57,618 nt of DNA from Gammaproteobacteria bacterium (GCA_021773215.1 JAJFKM010000008.1:1-57618); one strand, 5' to 3'; positions 35,586 to 44,395 are shown, counted from the first letter of the stretch. Numbers and translations: made by a program. The notes: generated by a model not told the origin, from the letters alone.

Positions 35586-36494
35586 ATGGCTGGACACAGC
35601 GACACTACCAAAGCAATCTTATATGCATTCCTAGCCAATCTGGGATTAGCCATAGCCAAAACGGGAGCCGCACTCTATACCGGTTCTGGCAGTATGATGG
35701 CAGAGGCGGTTCATTCCTTTGCTGATTGTAGTAATCAGATCCTCCTATTCCTTGGTTTGAAACAATCACAAAAACCGGCCGATGAGAAACACCCGTTGGG
35801 CTACGGGAAGATCACCTATTTCTGGAGTTTTATTGTTGCCATTATGTTATTCAGTATGGGTGGTCTCTATTCCATTAATGAAGGCTGGCATAAATTACAT
35901 GAACCCGGCGAATTAAATCAAATATGGGTTGCCCTGCTAGTACTTGCCTTTGGTATTTTTCTCGAATCATCCGCACTTATGGGCGCCCTGAGAGTCGTTA
36001 AAAAAATAAGGCAAGAGAAACCTTTTTTTGAATGGTTAAAAGATACACGCAGTGCTGAGTTAGTAGTAATTATTGGCGAAGATTCGGCTGCAACCCTTGG
36101 TTTATTCGTTGCTTTTATATTTGTTTCCATCGCTGCTGTAACCGGCAACCCTATGTATGATGCAATAGGATCTATCTGTATCGGGATAATATTAATCTTT
36201 ATATCGATCTTCATAGGTTGGCGCATTCAATCCTTGATTATTGGTCGTTCAGCAGAACCCGAATTACGAGAACTCATCGACAACATTATCGAAAAAGATG
36301 ATGCCATCGAAAAATTATTAAACTCGGTCACCATGCATCTTGGACCAGAGGTCATGTTGGCAGCAAAAATTAAAATGAAAGCGGGCCTCAGTATTGAAGA
36401 AGCCGTGAAACAGATTAATGAGTTGGAAGTTGAAATTCAGAGACAAGTACCAAGTGTTACCTGGTGTTTTGTCGAGCCTGATATCAAAGATTAA
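35586..36494 (+). CDS. Cation diffusion facilitator family transporter
   Basis: 302-aa inner-membrane exporter with about six membrane segments and a C-terminal cytoplasmic domain. The first metal-site motif is HSFAD in helix 2, and KHPLGYGK follows. The second site, usually HxxxD in helix 5, reads GEDSAATLG here, with an acidic pair. That pattern occurs in the ZnT9-like branch, so the transported ion is uncertain. The start at MAGHSDTTKAI is chosen over an upstream frame of 11 more residues. Confidence 0.88.
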   Translation: MAGHSDTTKAILYAFLANLGLAIAKTGAALYTGSGSMMAEAVHSFADCSNQILLFLGLKQSQKPADEKHPLGYGKITYFWSFIVAIMLFSMGGLYSINEGWHKLHEPGELNQIWVALLVLAFGIFLESSALMGALRVVKKIRQEKPFFEWLKDTRSAELVVIIGEDSAATLGLFVAFIFVSIAAVTGNPMYDAIGSICIGIILIFISIFIGWRIQSLIIGRSAEPELRELIDNIIEKDDAIEKLLNSVTMHLGPEVMLAAKIKMKAGLSIEEAVKQINELEVEIQRQVPSVTWCFVEPDIKD

Positions 36495-36523
36495 TAGTCT
36501 CAGCTCTTAATTCGAGTTCTTAG

Positions 36524-36703
36524 TTAGGCTTTTCTATTGAGACTCCAAATAATTGCTGCAACCGGGATTGATAGAGTAAACCACGACAAAATGTCGCCAG
36601 ATCCATCTGCCAGCAATGCAGCGAGAAGGCCAACGATACTTGTGACGCCAATAAAAACAGGTGACACCCACACTCGTAAACTGGTTGTATGGCTTTTCAT
36701 CAT
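36524..36703 (-). CDS. 59-aa small membrane protein at the end of the iron-uptake operon
   Basis: Starts with two Met codons, then a polar N-terminus and two hydrophobic stretches (about 12-31, WVSPVFIGVTSIVGLLAALL, and 39-54), ending NRKA. It lies 14 bp after the PepSY gene on the same strand. Coding is supported by the hydrophobic pattern and position; no good ribosome-binding site is seen, so coupling to the upstream gene is likely. Function unknown, possibly an accessory of the PepSY/receptor pair. Confidence 0.7.
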   Translation of the reverse strand: MMKSHTTSLRVWVSPVFIGVTSIVGLLAALLADGSGDILSWFTLSIPVAAIIWSLNRKA

Positions 36704-36717
36704 TTACAACTGATACT

Positions 36718-37869
36718 TTATAATGTTTGTTCAATAGAAAAACGTTCTTTATCACCTTGTATTTTTGCAAGCCATGCCTCGAAAGAAACATTGCGTGCCT
36801 TGTACCAGAGGAAAAGTCCGCTTAACAAAACTATGACAGCTATGGCATCCAATATTGCCCACAAAATCTTCAATGGCATTCCACCGTAATTACCAAAGTG
36901 TAATGGTTGGGAAAGCATCAAGGTGCTGACATACCAAGGCATCTCTCTTTTATCAACGAATTCTCCCGTTTCTGCATCTATCAAGATCGGTGTTAGTAAT
37001 TTTGATGTCAACGGTGTATTGCCTTGCATAAACGCAACAAAATGATGCGGGCTTGCAAAATCATTCCCCGGGTACGCCATAAAACTAAGCTTTGCATCTG
37101 GCATAACTGATAAAGCAGTTGCGACAGCTTTATTTGTTGAAGGAAATTCCTGTAACGATTTTTGATCTTTATAGGGCGCTGTCATTTCAGCTAAACCATT
37201 TGATTGCCATAAAGAGAAAATTGGCGTAGCTAAAGTATTAATAAAGCCGGTTCCTCCAACAATAAATAACCAAACCAGGGTAGCAATACCTAATAAATTA
37301 TGTAGGTCCAACCATTTTAATTGAGATGTTTTTGTACGGCGGACTGTACCGAATTTAAGCTTTTTCATAAACGGTCCGTATAAGACAGTTCCTGAAATTA
37401 ATGAAAGGACAAGCATTACTCCCATCGCACCGAGAAATAATGTGCCTGGTAAACCGGCATACATATCTAGATGTAGCCTCAGCACCAGATTCATCACGCC
37501 TTCGTTGAGCGGATATTCAGTTAAGAATTCTCCTGTGCGCGCATCATAAGTATAAAACGCGCTGGCATCTGGCGAGGTAATTTCTTTACCTAATCTTAGG
37601 TGCCAAAGGTCAGGGGCATCCGGATCACCCACCAAAAATTGCATTGCATCATCAGGTCTACGTTGCTGTGCATCAACTACAATCTCATCAACATTAACGC
37701 GTTCAGATACAGTATGTAACACAGGCGCTTCTACTGTGTTTCCAAGTGCATGATCTATTTCATGCATAAAAATCAATGGTAAGCCTGTGATACATAACAT
37801 CAATAGAAAAAGCGTTGATATTAAACTGGCCCACTTATGAATCCAGTGCCATGTTTTTAGTTCCAGCAT
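36718..37869 (-). CDS. PepSY-associated membrane protein
   Basis: 383 aa with four main membrane segments: N-terminal WIHKWASLISTLFLLMLCITG, two around 170 and 200, and a C-terminal one near 355. A large periplasmic PepSY-type region lies between. The family is commonly encoded beside TonB-dependent siderophore receptors and may reduce or process the iron chelate at the inner membrane (inference). I prefer ATG 37869 (MLELKTWHW) over a TTG at 37881 directly after the receptor stop. Cotranscribed with hemP and the receptor. Confidence 0.9.
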   Translation of the reverse strand: MLELKTWHWIHKWASLISTLFLLMLCITGLPLIFMHEIDHALGNTVEAPVLHTVSERVNVDEIVVDAQQRRPDDAMQFLVGDPDAPDLWHLRLGKEITSPDASAFYTYDARTGEFLTEYPLNEGVMNLVLRLHLDMYAGLPGTLFLGAMGVMLVLSLISGTVLYGPFMKKLKFGTVRRTKTSQLKWLDLHNLLGIATLVWLFIVGGTGFINTLATPIFSLWQSNGLAEMTAPYKDQKSLQEFPSTNKAVATALSVMPDAKLSFMAYPGNDFASPHHFVAFMQGNTPLTSKLLTPILIDAETGEFVDKREMPWYVSTLMLSQPLHFGNYGGMPLKILWAILDAIAVIVLLSGLFLWYKARNVSFEAWLAKIQGDKERFSIEQTL

Positions 37870-37881
37870 ACGTATTATCAA

Positions 37882-40008
37882 TTAAAACAGAACACTAATT
37901 GTTCCCCTGACGTTTTGACTTTCACCATAGCTGCAGAAATTTCCACCACCACGAACAAAACAGGAACCAACATATTCTTCATCAAGTAAATTTTGTGCCG
38001 TGACACCAAAGCGAAGATCCTTCCAGTCATAATGAATTCCCGCATCAACTACAGTAAAACCGGGAGCCTCTAATGTATTTGCAGTATCTCCATAATTAGA
38101 ACCCTGATAACGCAGACCTGATCCAATTCTTAATCCATTCAAAGGACCTTTCCTAAAAGTATAATCTGCCCTGAATGACGCCATTTCATCAGGCACCCAT
38201 CTAATGCGTTTTCCGATGATGGCAGCGTTGGCGCTTTCAGTTACTTCCACTTTCATATTGGTATAGCTAGCAACAAGATCTAAACCAAAATCTAAATTAG
38301 CAACCGCTTCAAATTCAAACCCACGCGAACGAACTTCACCTGTTTGGACTGTTGAAAAGGGGGCTACGGGTAATATTTCAGTAAAATTTTCACGCGTTAT
38401 TTCAAATACTGCCATGGTAATAAATGAATTCCAGCCAGATGGTTGATATTTAATGCCTGCTTCATATTGCTTACCGACCTCAGGCTCAAAGTTTTGACTA
38501 ACAGAATTAAGACCGATAATAGGTATAAATGACTCAGAGTAACTCACATAAGGCGCTAGACCATTGTCCGCTAGATAGGTCAATCCAGCGCGACCAGAGA
38601 ATGCATCATCATCTTGTTCCGTTAATGTATTAGTTAAATTATTCTGTACCTTACTACTTGCATCATCATAACGACCACCAAACGTCAGTATCCATTTTTT
38701 ATTTAGCTTTAGTTGATCTTGAAAATAAAATCCGAGTTGTGTTTTTTCAATATCGTTATTCGTGATCAAACCGGGTGCTGTAAAAGCATTACCATAAACA
38801 GGGTTATATAAATCCAGACTGGGCATCGCACCAAAGAATTGAACCGTTTCAATATCAATAAACTGATAGTCCAATCCAGCAACTACGGTATGCTCAAATA
38901 ATTTATTGCCAAATTTAAATTGCAATTGGTTATCAATCGTTAAGCCACCAAGCGTCCCAAAGTTCTCATAGACACTTCTCCCAACAGTACGAGAATCTAT
39001 TATACTGCTACTGTAAACAACAATATCATCCAACTCGGCATAGTTATAACGCGTATTCTGACGGAAGGTTAATACCGGATTAATAATATGTTCGAATTCG
39101 TAGCCTACTTGAAATTCGGTTCTGTCTACTTTGTCAACATCCGGTTCACCTGTAAAACGACTGATGGGAATATCACCATTCGGGTTTGTCGTTAAGGTGC
39201 CGGAAGCTGGCAGCGCCTGTGAATTCATGGAATCATCTTGTTGATAATTCGCAAGCAACGTTAAAGAAGTATCATCGTTCGGGTTCCATGTGAATGAGGG
39301 CGCTAGATATTCTCTATTGAAGGGCAAAAAGTCTACTTGTGTATCACTATCCAGATATAAACCAACAAGACGATACATATATTCATCATCGTCATTTATC
39401 GAACCACCTACATCAAACTTTGCCTGTTTTCGCTCATAACTGCCATACTCAAGAACATATTCTTGTACTGATCCTGCTCGCGGCCTTTTCGAGACGAAGT
39501 TAACCAGGCCTCCAGCACTTCCTTGCCCGTATAATATTGAAGAAGGGCCACGTGGTATTTCAATTCGTTCTGCTCCCCAAGGTTCCAGATTGTAACTCAC
39601 GGCATAGGACGGATTGGCCAAGAGTAAACCGTCTTTAAAAAATCCGGTTGTGGCTGCATCAAAACCACGGATCATCAAGTTTGTATAACGAGGCTCAAAA
39701 CCAAATGGCTCAGGTTGAACACCTGGACTATATCGTAATGCTTCATTAAATGTAGAAACACCGCGCGCATCAAGTTGGTCACGATTGATCACTGAAATCG
39801 ATTGTGGTGTTTCAAGAACCGGGGTATCTGTTTTAGTCCCGCCGTTTATATTTTCAACAAAATAGGACGCTTCAACGACATAAGATTCATTAACTACATC
39901 TATATCGTCCTCGTTATTGTCAGTGTTAACTTCTCGATCTTCAGCATTCGTAAATGAACTGATAGAAAAAATAAAGCTGGCTAGTGCCAAATTCAATACA
40001 CGTCGCAT
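37882..40008 (-). CDS. TonB-dependent siderophore/heme-type outer-membrane receptor
   Basis: 708 aa. A signal peptide (about 1-22, ending FTNA) and an N-terminal plug domain with PQSISVINRDQL (about 67-78), IRGFDA and LYGQGSAGGLVNFVSKRP are followed by a 22-strand barrel ending in Phe, as usual for outer-membrane proteins. The plug resembles siderophore receptors, while the upstream hemP gene points to heme or a heme-like iron source. GGAGG with 8-nt spacing precedes the ATG. Regulation by Fur from the site upstream of hemP is expected. The exact ligand cannot be read from sequence. Confidence 0.95.
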   Translation of the reverse strand: MRRVLNLALASFIFSISSFTNAEDREVNTDNNEDDIDVVNESYVVEASYFVENINGGTKTDTPVLETPQSISVINRDQLDARGVSTFNEALRYSPGVQPEPFGFEPRYTNLMIRGFDAATTGFFKDGLLLANPSYAVSYNLEPWGAERIEIPRGPSSILYGQGSAGGLVNFVSKRPRAGSVQEYVLEYGSYERKQAKFDVGGSINDDDEYMYRLVGLYLDSDTQVDFLPFNREYLAPSFTWNPNDDTSLTLLANYQQDDSMNSQALPASGTLTTNPNGDIPISRFTGEPDVDKVDRTEFQVGYEFEHIINPVLTFRQNTRYNYAELDDIVVYSSSIIDSRTVGRSVYENFGTLGGLTIDNQLQFKFGNKLFEHTVVAGLDYQFIDIETVQFFGAMPSLDLYNPVYGNAFTAPGLITNNDIEKTQLGFYFQDQLKLNKKWILTFGGRYDDASSKVQNNLTNTLTEQDDDAFSGRAGLTYLADNGLAPYVSYSESFIPIIGLNSVSQNFEPEVGKQYEAGIKYQPSGWNSFITMAVFEITRENFTEILPVAPFSTVQTGEVRSRGFEFEAVANLDFGLDLVASYTNMKVEVTESANAAIIGKRIRWVPDEMASFRADYTFRKGPLNGLRIGSGLRYQGSNYGDTANTLEAPGFTVVDAGIHYDWKDLRFGVTAQNLLDEEYVGSCFVRGGGNFCSYGESQNVRGTISVLF

Positions 40009-40082
40009 GACATCTCCTCCATAGAGAGTTATACGGTGTTTGCTGGCTGCCTGATTAGTTTGGGTGGCGGGCTACTTACCAA

Positions 40083-40250
40083 TTACTTTGTTAAAATTAA
40101 TTTTCCGTTTCCAGTTATTCTCAGTTTGTATTCATCTTTACCATGAATAATGGTTAATTCTTTCTTGTTTGACATTAGAGACTGGCTGCTAATTGAATTA
40201 GGCTTACTCTGCGTTATTTCAGGTACTTCAGTTTTTGTTTTACATAACAT
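40083..40250 (-). CDS. hemP: Hemin uptake protein HemP family
   Basis: 55 aa, read directly from the sequence. The C-terminal half carries the HemP signature: SLMSNKKELTIIHGKDEYKL, then RITGNGKLILTK at the very end. HemP/HmuP proteins act in expression or use of heme-uptake receptors in several proteobacteria. It is the first gene of the hemP-receptor-PepSY operon, 74 bp ahead of the receptor start. A Fur-box match and a good promoter lie about 75 nt upstream of its ATG. No clear Shine-Dalgarno is visible. Confidence 0.88.
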   Translation of the reverse strand: MLCKTKTEVPEITQSKPNSISSQSLMSNKKELTIIHGKDEYKLRITGNGKLILTK

Positions 40251-40322
40251 TTATTTATACGCGAGAATTTATTTTGGTGTTTTCAAATCAAGACCAAGTG
40301 ATAAGAGCGACTATTCAATAAT

Positions 40323-40341
40323 GTTAATGATAATCATTCTC
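40323..40341 (-). promoter_or_regulatory. Fur box upstream of hemP
   Basis: The plus-strand sequence GTTAATGATAATCATTCTC matches the classical 19-bp Fur consensus GATAATGATAATCATTATC at 17 positions. It overlaps the -10 region of the promoter at 40327-40354, so iron-loaded Fur should block RNA polymerase. Confidence 0.85.
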
Positions 40342-40354
40342 GTTTAAATGTCAA
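40327..40354 (-). promoter_or_regulatory. Sigma-70 promoter of the hemP operon
   Basis: On the minus strand TTGACA (40354-40349, perfect -35) is followed by a 16-bp spacer and TATCAT (40332-40327, 5 of 6 in the -10). It directs transcription toward hemP and overlaps the Fur box. Confidence 0.75.
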
Positions 40355-40421
40355 CATATTATTACTTTGAATCTATTACGTAACCTAATTCATCAATGAA
40401 TTAAATTAAACAGATAAAAGA

Positions 40422-40835
40422 TTAGTCTATATCTCTATTCATCATATGATTCGCCGTTTGGGTAAATGACGACATAAGTTGTTCTCTAAACATCGTATCG
40501 ATATCAATCTCATCCAGCGCTTTACGCATACACATTAACCATTGATCGCGCTCTTCAGTGCCTATCGGAAACGGTAAATGTCTGGCACGTAGCCGGGGAT
40601 GGCCAAAGGCGGCTATATAACGATCAGGCCCACCCATCCAGCCGCTTAGAAACATAAACAGTTTCTCACGAGAACTCCTTAAATCTTTGGCATGTAAATT
40701 TCGAATCAACTTTGCGTCAGATAAAGTATCCATATTGTCATAAAACAATTTAACCAATAGCTGCAAGCCTTCATCACCACCTATTCTTTCAAAGGGTAAT
40801 TGTGGCTCGTATGGCTTCTCTTCTTGTTTACTCAC
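40422..40835 (-). CDS. Group II truncated hemoglobin
   Basis: 137 aa with the TrHb2 pattern: PFERIGGDEGLQLLVKLFYD (Tyr B10 region), FMFLSGWMGGPDRYIAAFGHPRLRARH (proximal His in the FGHP/RARH segment) and a Trp in RDQWLMCM (Trp G8). It binds heme and handles O2, NO or peroxide in the cytoplasm. Its start overlaps the end of the L,D-transpeptidase gene by 8 bp. Confidence 0.92.
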   Translation of the reverse strand: MSKQEEKPYEPQLPFERIGGDEGLQLLVKLFYDNMDTLSDAKLIRNLHAKDLRSSREKLFMFLSGWMGGPDRYIAAFGHPRLRARHLPFPIGTEERDQWLMCMRKALDEIDIDTMFREQLMSSFTQTANHMMNRDID

Positions 40836-41316
40836 AAATATCTACCTCTGTACCAGGCTCTATTAAATCAAATAATTCTATAACCTCTGCATTCCTCATT
40901 CGGACACAACCTCGAGAACCCGGCTGACCCATTGCAACATCATCAGGTGAACCGTGGATATAAATATATCGGTCATGACTATCTAAATTCATTCCTTCAA
41001 CTTCGCCTTTATTTCTTCCGTCTTCCATTCCACTCAGCCAGAGTATGCGTGTCAGTATCCAGTCACGTTCAGGATGCAGTTCTCGTAATGCTGGTTCATA
41101 GATCTCACCTGTTGGTATTCTGCCGACAAATACAGCGTTTGGTTCACAACCTTCACCTATTTTTTCAGTGATGGTGTGTTTTCCACGTGGCGTACATTCG
41201 CTGTCCATTTTCTCTCCAACGCCATTTTTTGCGGTAGAGATAGAATATTGTTTGATCAAATTTTGTTCATCGAACAATGATAATGTTTGATCTGATATTG
41301 ATATTTGAATATTCAT
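40828..41316 (-). CDS. L,D-transpeptidase (YkuD domain) without signal peptide
   Basis: 162 aa, a single YkuD domain. The catalytic motif is YIHGSPDDVAMGQPGSRGCVRM (His, then Ser-x-Gly-Cys) at about 117-138. The N-terminus (MNIQISISDQTLSLF) is the start of the domain, with no signal peptide or lipobox, so export is not evident. Length and lack of a signal match the small YkuD family often annotated as hypothetical in gammaproteobacteria. It shares an 8-bp overlap with the globin gene. Confidence 0.88.
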   Translation of the reverse strand: MNIQISISDQTLSLFDEQNLIKQYSISTAKNGVGEKMDSECTPRGKHTITEKIGEGCEPNAVFVGRIPTGEIYEPALRELHPERDWILTRILWLSGMEDGRNKGEVEGMNLDSHDRYIYIHGSPDDVAMGQPGSRGCVRMRNAEVIELFDLIEPGTEVDICE

Positions 41317-41366
41317 AACTTCTCTATACGTATTTCTATTTATTAGTTTTCATAATTTATAATATG

Positions 41367-41396
41367 TTGTCATTCCCGCGAAGGCGGGAGTGACAA
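41367..41396. repeat. REP-like hairpin between binding-protein and YkuD genes
   Basis: A 13-bp stem TTGTCATTCCCGC / GCGGGAGTGACAA (one G-T pair) with a GAAG loop. It is the GTCATTCCCGC palindrome type that is dispersed in many proteobacterial genomes and may also terminate the rlmD-binding-protein transcript. A related end is seen at 17530-17540. Confidence 0.7.
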
Positions 41397-41413
41397 TTAA
41401 AATTATGTGTTAG

Positions 41414-42892
41414 TTATTTTCTTTGCACATACTGCAATGAATCAAAATTACCATCCGTACTCAATGTATAGCCTTGGACATCTTTGCGAATCGCCAACAC
41501 ATTATCCTCATACCATAATGGAATAGTGGGTAAGGCATCAAATAAAACTTGCTGTAACTCTCGATAGTATCCTGCCTGTTTTTCTATCGATGGTTCTAAT
41601 TCAGCGATTTCAATTAGCGAATCGACTCGTGCATCAATGAACCGGCCTCGGTTTGCACCGTTTGGCGGTATAGAGTCGCTATGGAAGGCATACCTGAATA
41701 TATCCGGCATCTTTAAACCCACCCAAGCCAGACTATACATCTGAAAACGTCCTTCCTTAATATCTCCATACAATGTGCCCCAATCGTAGCTACGAATATC
41801 TAATTTAATCCCGACGCTCTTTAGTTGGTCTTGAATAACAGTTGCCAGCCGTAGACTGTCAGGCTTGCTTGTTGTTTTATAGGTTAGCTTAAGTTGGTTT
41901 GTATTATTAAAGCCTGCTTGTGCTAATAAGCTCCGTGATTCTTCTGGATCATATTTAACACCTGTTAAATCAGGTCGTCCCGCCCAATGCTCAGCAGGCA
42001 ATAATGCCCCGGCTTTTCGAGCGGCGCCTCCCTTAACATATTTAATAATTGCGTCACGGTCGATCGCATGAGCAATTGCTTTTCTGACTAAACTGTTTCC
42101 TGTCTCGGCATCCTCAAGGTTAAAACCTATGTAGGCAAAGGTATCGCCTCTTTTCTTTTTAATGATTACAGATTCTTTTTCATCTAGCCATTTGATAATT
42201 TCTGGTGGCAAGTCGCCCTGTACTAAATCTATTTCTCCACGTAATAATTTTAGCACTCTGACAGTGGCATCTTTTAAGGTGATAAATTCTATTACTTGAT
42301 TATCCTTAAGGCGATCTAATGTTAATCTTGACTCATCCTTTCGTTCCAAAAATCGCATTGGGCCACTGCCTACAGGATTTTTATTAAAGTCATGTTGTGA
42401 CAAGATTAATTTTTCTGGAAGAATACCTATTACCAAACGACCGGGGAAAAGTGGATCGGCTTGCGATAATTTGAAATCTAGAGTGTCGTCATCAATTATT
42501 TCTATTGCTTCTATCATCTGCAACGAACCCTTATGTGGCGAACTATTTTCTGGATTCAATACAAACTCATAGGTTGCCTTGACATCTTTTGCTGTTAAAA
42601 GCGTGCCATCATGGAATGTTCTGTTTTTATTTTTTAATGTACATCGATAGTGATTTAAAGACAGTTGTTCCCAGTCAGCTAAATCAGGCACCGCCTTAAA
42701 TTGTTCATCGAAGTCGACCAGGCTTTTATAGATTAAACGTGTGATGCGATATGAAACAGCATCCGTAGCAAAACGTGGATCGAGAGTGACGGGGGCAGTA
42801 TTTAAACCAAAGGCAATGCTGGTTCTATCTGTTTCAGCACATCCCGTAATGACGAGTAATAAACAACACAAAAATAGTGCTTTTAAAATCAT
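41414..42892 (-). CDS. Opp/Dpp-type ABC transporter substrate-binding lipoprotein
   Basis: 492 aa of the SBP_bac_5 family. It has a lipoprotein signal peptide with lipobox VITGC (Cys18), the family region LNTAPVTLDPRFATDAVS, and a long two-lobe binding domain to the C-terminus. It binds peptides, murein peptides or nickel-type ligands; the ligand is not defined by sequence. Its ATG overlaps the rlmD stop by one base (TAATG). Permeases of the same class are at 28984-30713 in the window and might be partners. Confidence 0.92.
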   Translation of the reverse strand: MILKALFLCCLLLVITGCAETDRTSIAFGLNTAPVTLDPRFATDAVSYRITRLIYKSLVDFDEQFKAVPDLADWEQLSLNHYRCTLKNKNRTFHDGTLLTAKDVKATYEFVLNPENSSPHKGSLQMIEAIEIIDDDTLDFKLSQADPLFPGRLVIGILPEKLILSQHDFNKNPVGSGPMRFLERKDESRLTLDRLKDNQVIEFITLKDATVRVLKLLRGEIDLVQGDLPPEIIKWLDEKESVIIKKKRGDTFAYIGFNLEDAETGNSLVRKAIAHAIDRDAIIKYVKGGAARKAGALLPAEHWAGRPDLTGVKYDPEESRSLLAQAGFNNTNQLKLTYKTTSKPDSLRLATVIQDQLKSVGIKLDIRSYDWGTLYGDIKEGRFQMYSLAWVGLKMPDIFRYAFHSDSIPPNGANRGRFIDARVDSLIEIAELEPSIEKQAGYYRELQQVLFDALPTIPLWYEDNVLAIRKDVQGYTLSTDGNFDSLQYVQRK

Positions 42893-44220
42893 TACTTCTC
42901 AAAGACAGCTATCGACTCTACATGCGTAGTATGCGGAAACATATCCATGACACCGGCCTTGGTGAGTTTAAATCCTTTTTCATTGACCAGTATGCCCGCA
43001 TCTCTTGCCAATGTTGCAGGATTACAGGAGACATAGACGATACGTTTTACGTTCTTAATATTTAGTGCCTCAATGATCTCTTTGGCACCTGTACGTGCCG
43101 GGTCTAATAAAATTTTGTCGTAAGTACCCTTCATAAATTTCTTAGATTTATCCAGCTCAGCAAGATCGGCAGCATAGAATTCAACATTTTCGATATTATT
43201 TTTGCTCGCATTAATTTTTGCGCGTTCCACCAAACCTGTATCGCCTTCAATTCCAACGACTGTCTTTGCCTTCAGTGCGAGTGGCAAAGTGAAATTTCCG
43301 ACACCGCAGAATAGGTCGAGGATATTTTCATCCTTGTTTGGCTCAAGCAGTTCTATTGCCAGATTCAACATCTTTTGATTTATCTCAACATTGATCTGTG
43401 TGAAATCAACTGGCTTGAAATAAATGGTAATATCATGATCATCAAGCTTGTAAAACAATTCATCCGTATCACTTTTATTTAAGCGTTCCACGCTGTCATA
43501 ACCACCGGGTTGTAGATACAGCTTTAATTGATGTTCATCTTCAAAGGCATTTAACTTAGCAATATCTTCATCGGTAAAGTCTGCCAGATGCCTAAACACC
43601 AGGGCAGTACCATTATCACTCACCGCTGCTTCGATCTGTGGTATCTGATTATAAATACTTAAACTTTCAATCAATTGCTGCAAGGCCGTGAATTTCAAGC
43701 CTACATCCGGATGTAATACCTTGCATTCTGTTATATCTGCCACAAACGGACTGCGCTTCTCTCTAAAACCGACCAGCACTTTTTCTTTTTTTATAACATG
43801 TTTAGCTGCAAGTCGTGCTTTATGACGATAGCCAAAACTGGGGCCTTCTAATGGTGGCAACACTGATTCAGGTTCTACATTACCCAGATGAGTGAACTGT
43901 TCCAATAACACACTTTGTTTGTGTGCCAATTGTGCATCCGGCGTCATGTGTTGCAGACTACATCCGCCGCAATAACCAAAATATTGACACTCGGGTTCTA
44001 TGCGTTGCTCATTAGCGGTGATGATATTCTCAGCCACACCCTGATCGAACTTGGCGCGTTTACTGACGTACTTGAACTCTACTTGTTCTCCCGGGAGTGC
44101 ATTTTCAATAAAGATAGTCTTGCCTTCAATGTGTGCAACACCACGACCCTCATGCGATAAAGATTCAATATCTGCTTTGAATAACCCTTCAGGGATTTTA
44201 TTACGGCGGCGTCTGCCCAT
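42892..44220 (-). CDS. rlmD: 23S rRNA (uracil(1939)-C(5))-methyltransferase RlmD
   Basis: 442 aa. An N-terminal TRAM domain (about 12-65), an iron-sulfur cluster region CQYFGYCGGCSLQH, SAM motif DLFCGVGNFTLPLA and catalytic VSCNPATLARD (Cys) are present. It methylates U1939 of 23S rRNA. I prefer ATG 44220 (MGRRRRNKIPEG) over a TTG at 44232. The downstream binding-protein gene is coupled by a one-base overlap. A long inverted repeat lies upstream. Confidence 0.96.
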   Translation of the reverse strand: MGRRRRNKIPEGLFKADIESLSHEGRGVAHIEGKTIFIENALPGEQVEFKYVSKRAKFDQGVAENIITANEQRIEPECQYFGYCGGCSLQHMTPDAQLAHKQSVLLEQFTHLGNVEPESVLPPLEGPSFGYRHKARLAAKHVIKKEKVLVGFREKRSPFVADITECKVLHPDVGLKFTALQQLIESLSIYNQIPQIEAAVSDNGTALVFRHLADFTDEDIAKLNAFEDEHQLKLYLQPGGYDSVERLNKSDTDELFYKLDDHDITIYFKPVDFTQINVEINQKMLNLAIELLEPNKDENILDLFCGVGNFTLPLALKAKTVVGIEGDTGLVERAKINASKNNIENVEFYAADLAELDKSKKFMKGTYDKILLDPARTGAKEIIEALNIKNVKRIVYVSCNPATLARDAGILVNEKGFKLTKAGVMDMFPHTTHVESIAVFEK

Positions 44221-44277
44221 AGGTATAAACAACTATTCTAAAATTATGCTTGTGAGAAAGTTTGACTATTAAATCAT

Positions 44278-44349
44278 GCCACAGAGGACACAGAGAGCAC
44301 AGAGCAAAAAACACAAGCATTTCTCTGTGATCTCTGTGTTCTCTGTGGC
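44278..44349. repeat. Long near-perfect inverted repeat with CCACAGAG motifs
   Basis: Arms 44278-44304 and 44323-44349 (27 nt each) pair with only two mismatches around an 18-nt loop. Each arm is built from repeats of CACAGAG. The form is that of dispersed intergenic palindromes, and it lies between the exonuclease stop and the rlmD start. It may act as a terminator or mRNA stabiliser; the sequence alone does not show which. Confidence 0.75.
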
Positions 44350-44395
44350 TTATAAATATTCATGTGAAACCCTGATGTAAGTTCTTAATACCTAT

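Noticed and set aside
36534-36791. Minus-strand 85-aa frame
   Set aside because: It lies in another frame across the PepSY gene end and the 59-aa membrane protein, and has no coherent profile.
40150-40347. Plus-strand 65-aa frame with hydrophobic content
   Set aside because: It is antisense to hemP and covers the Fur box and promoter. The hydrophobic look comes from AT-rich DNA.
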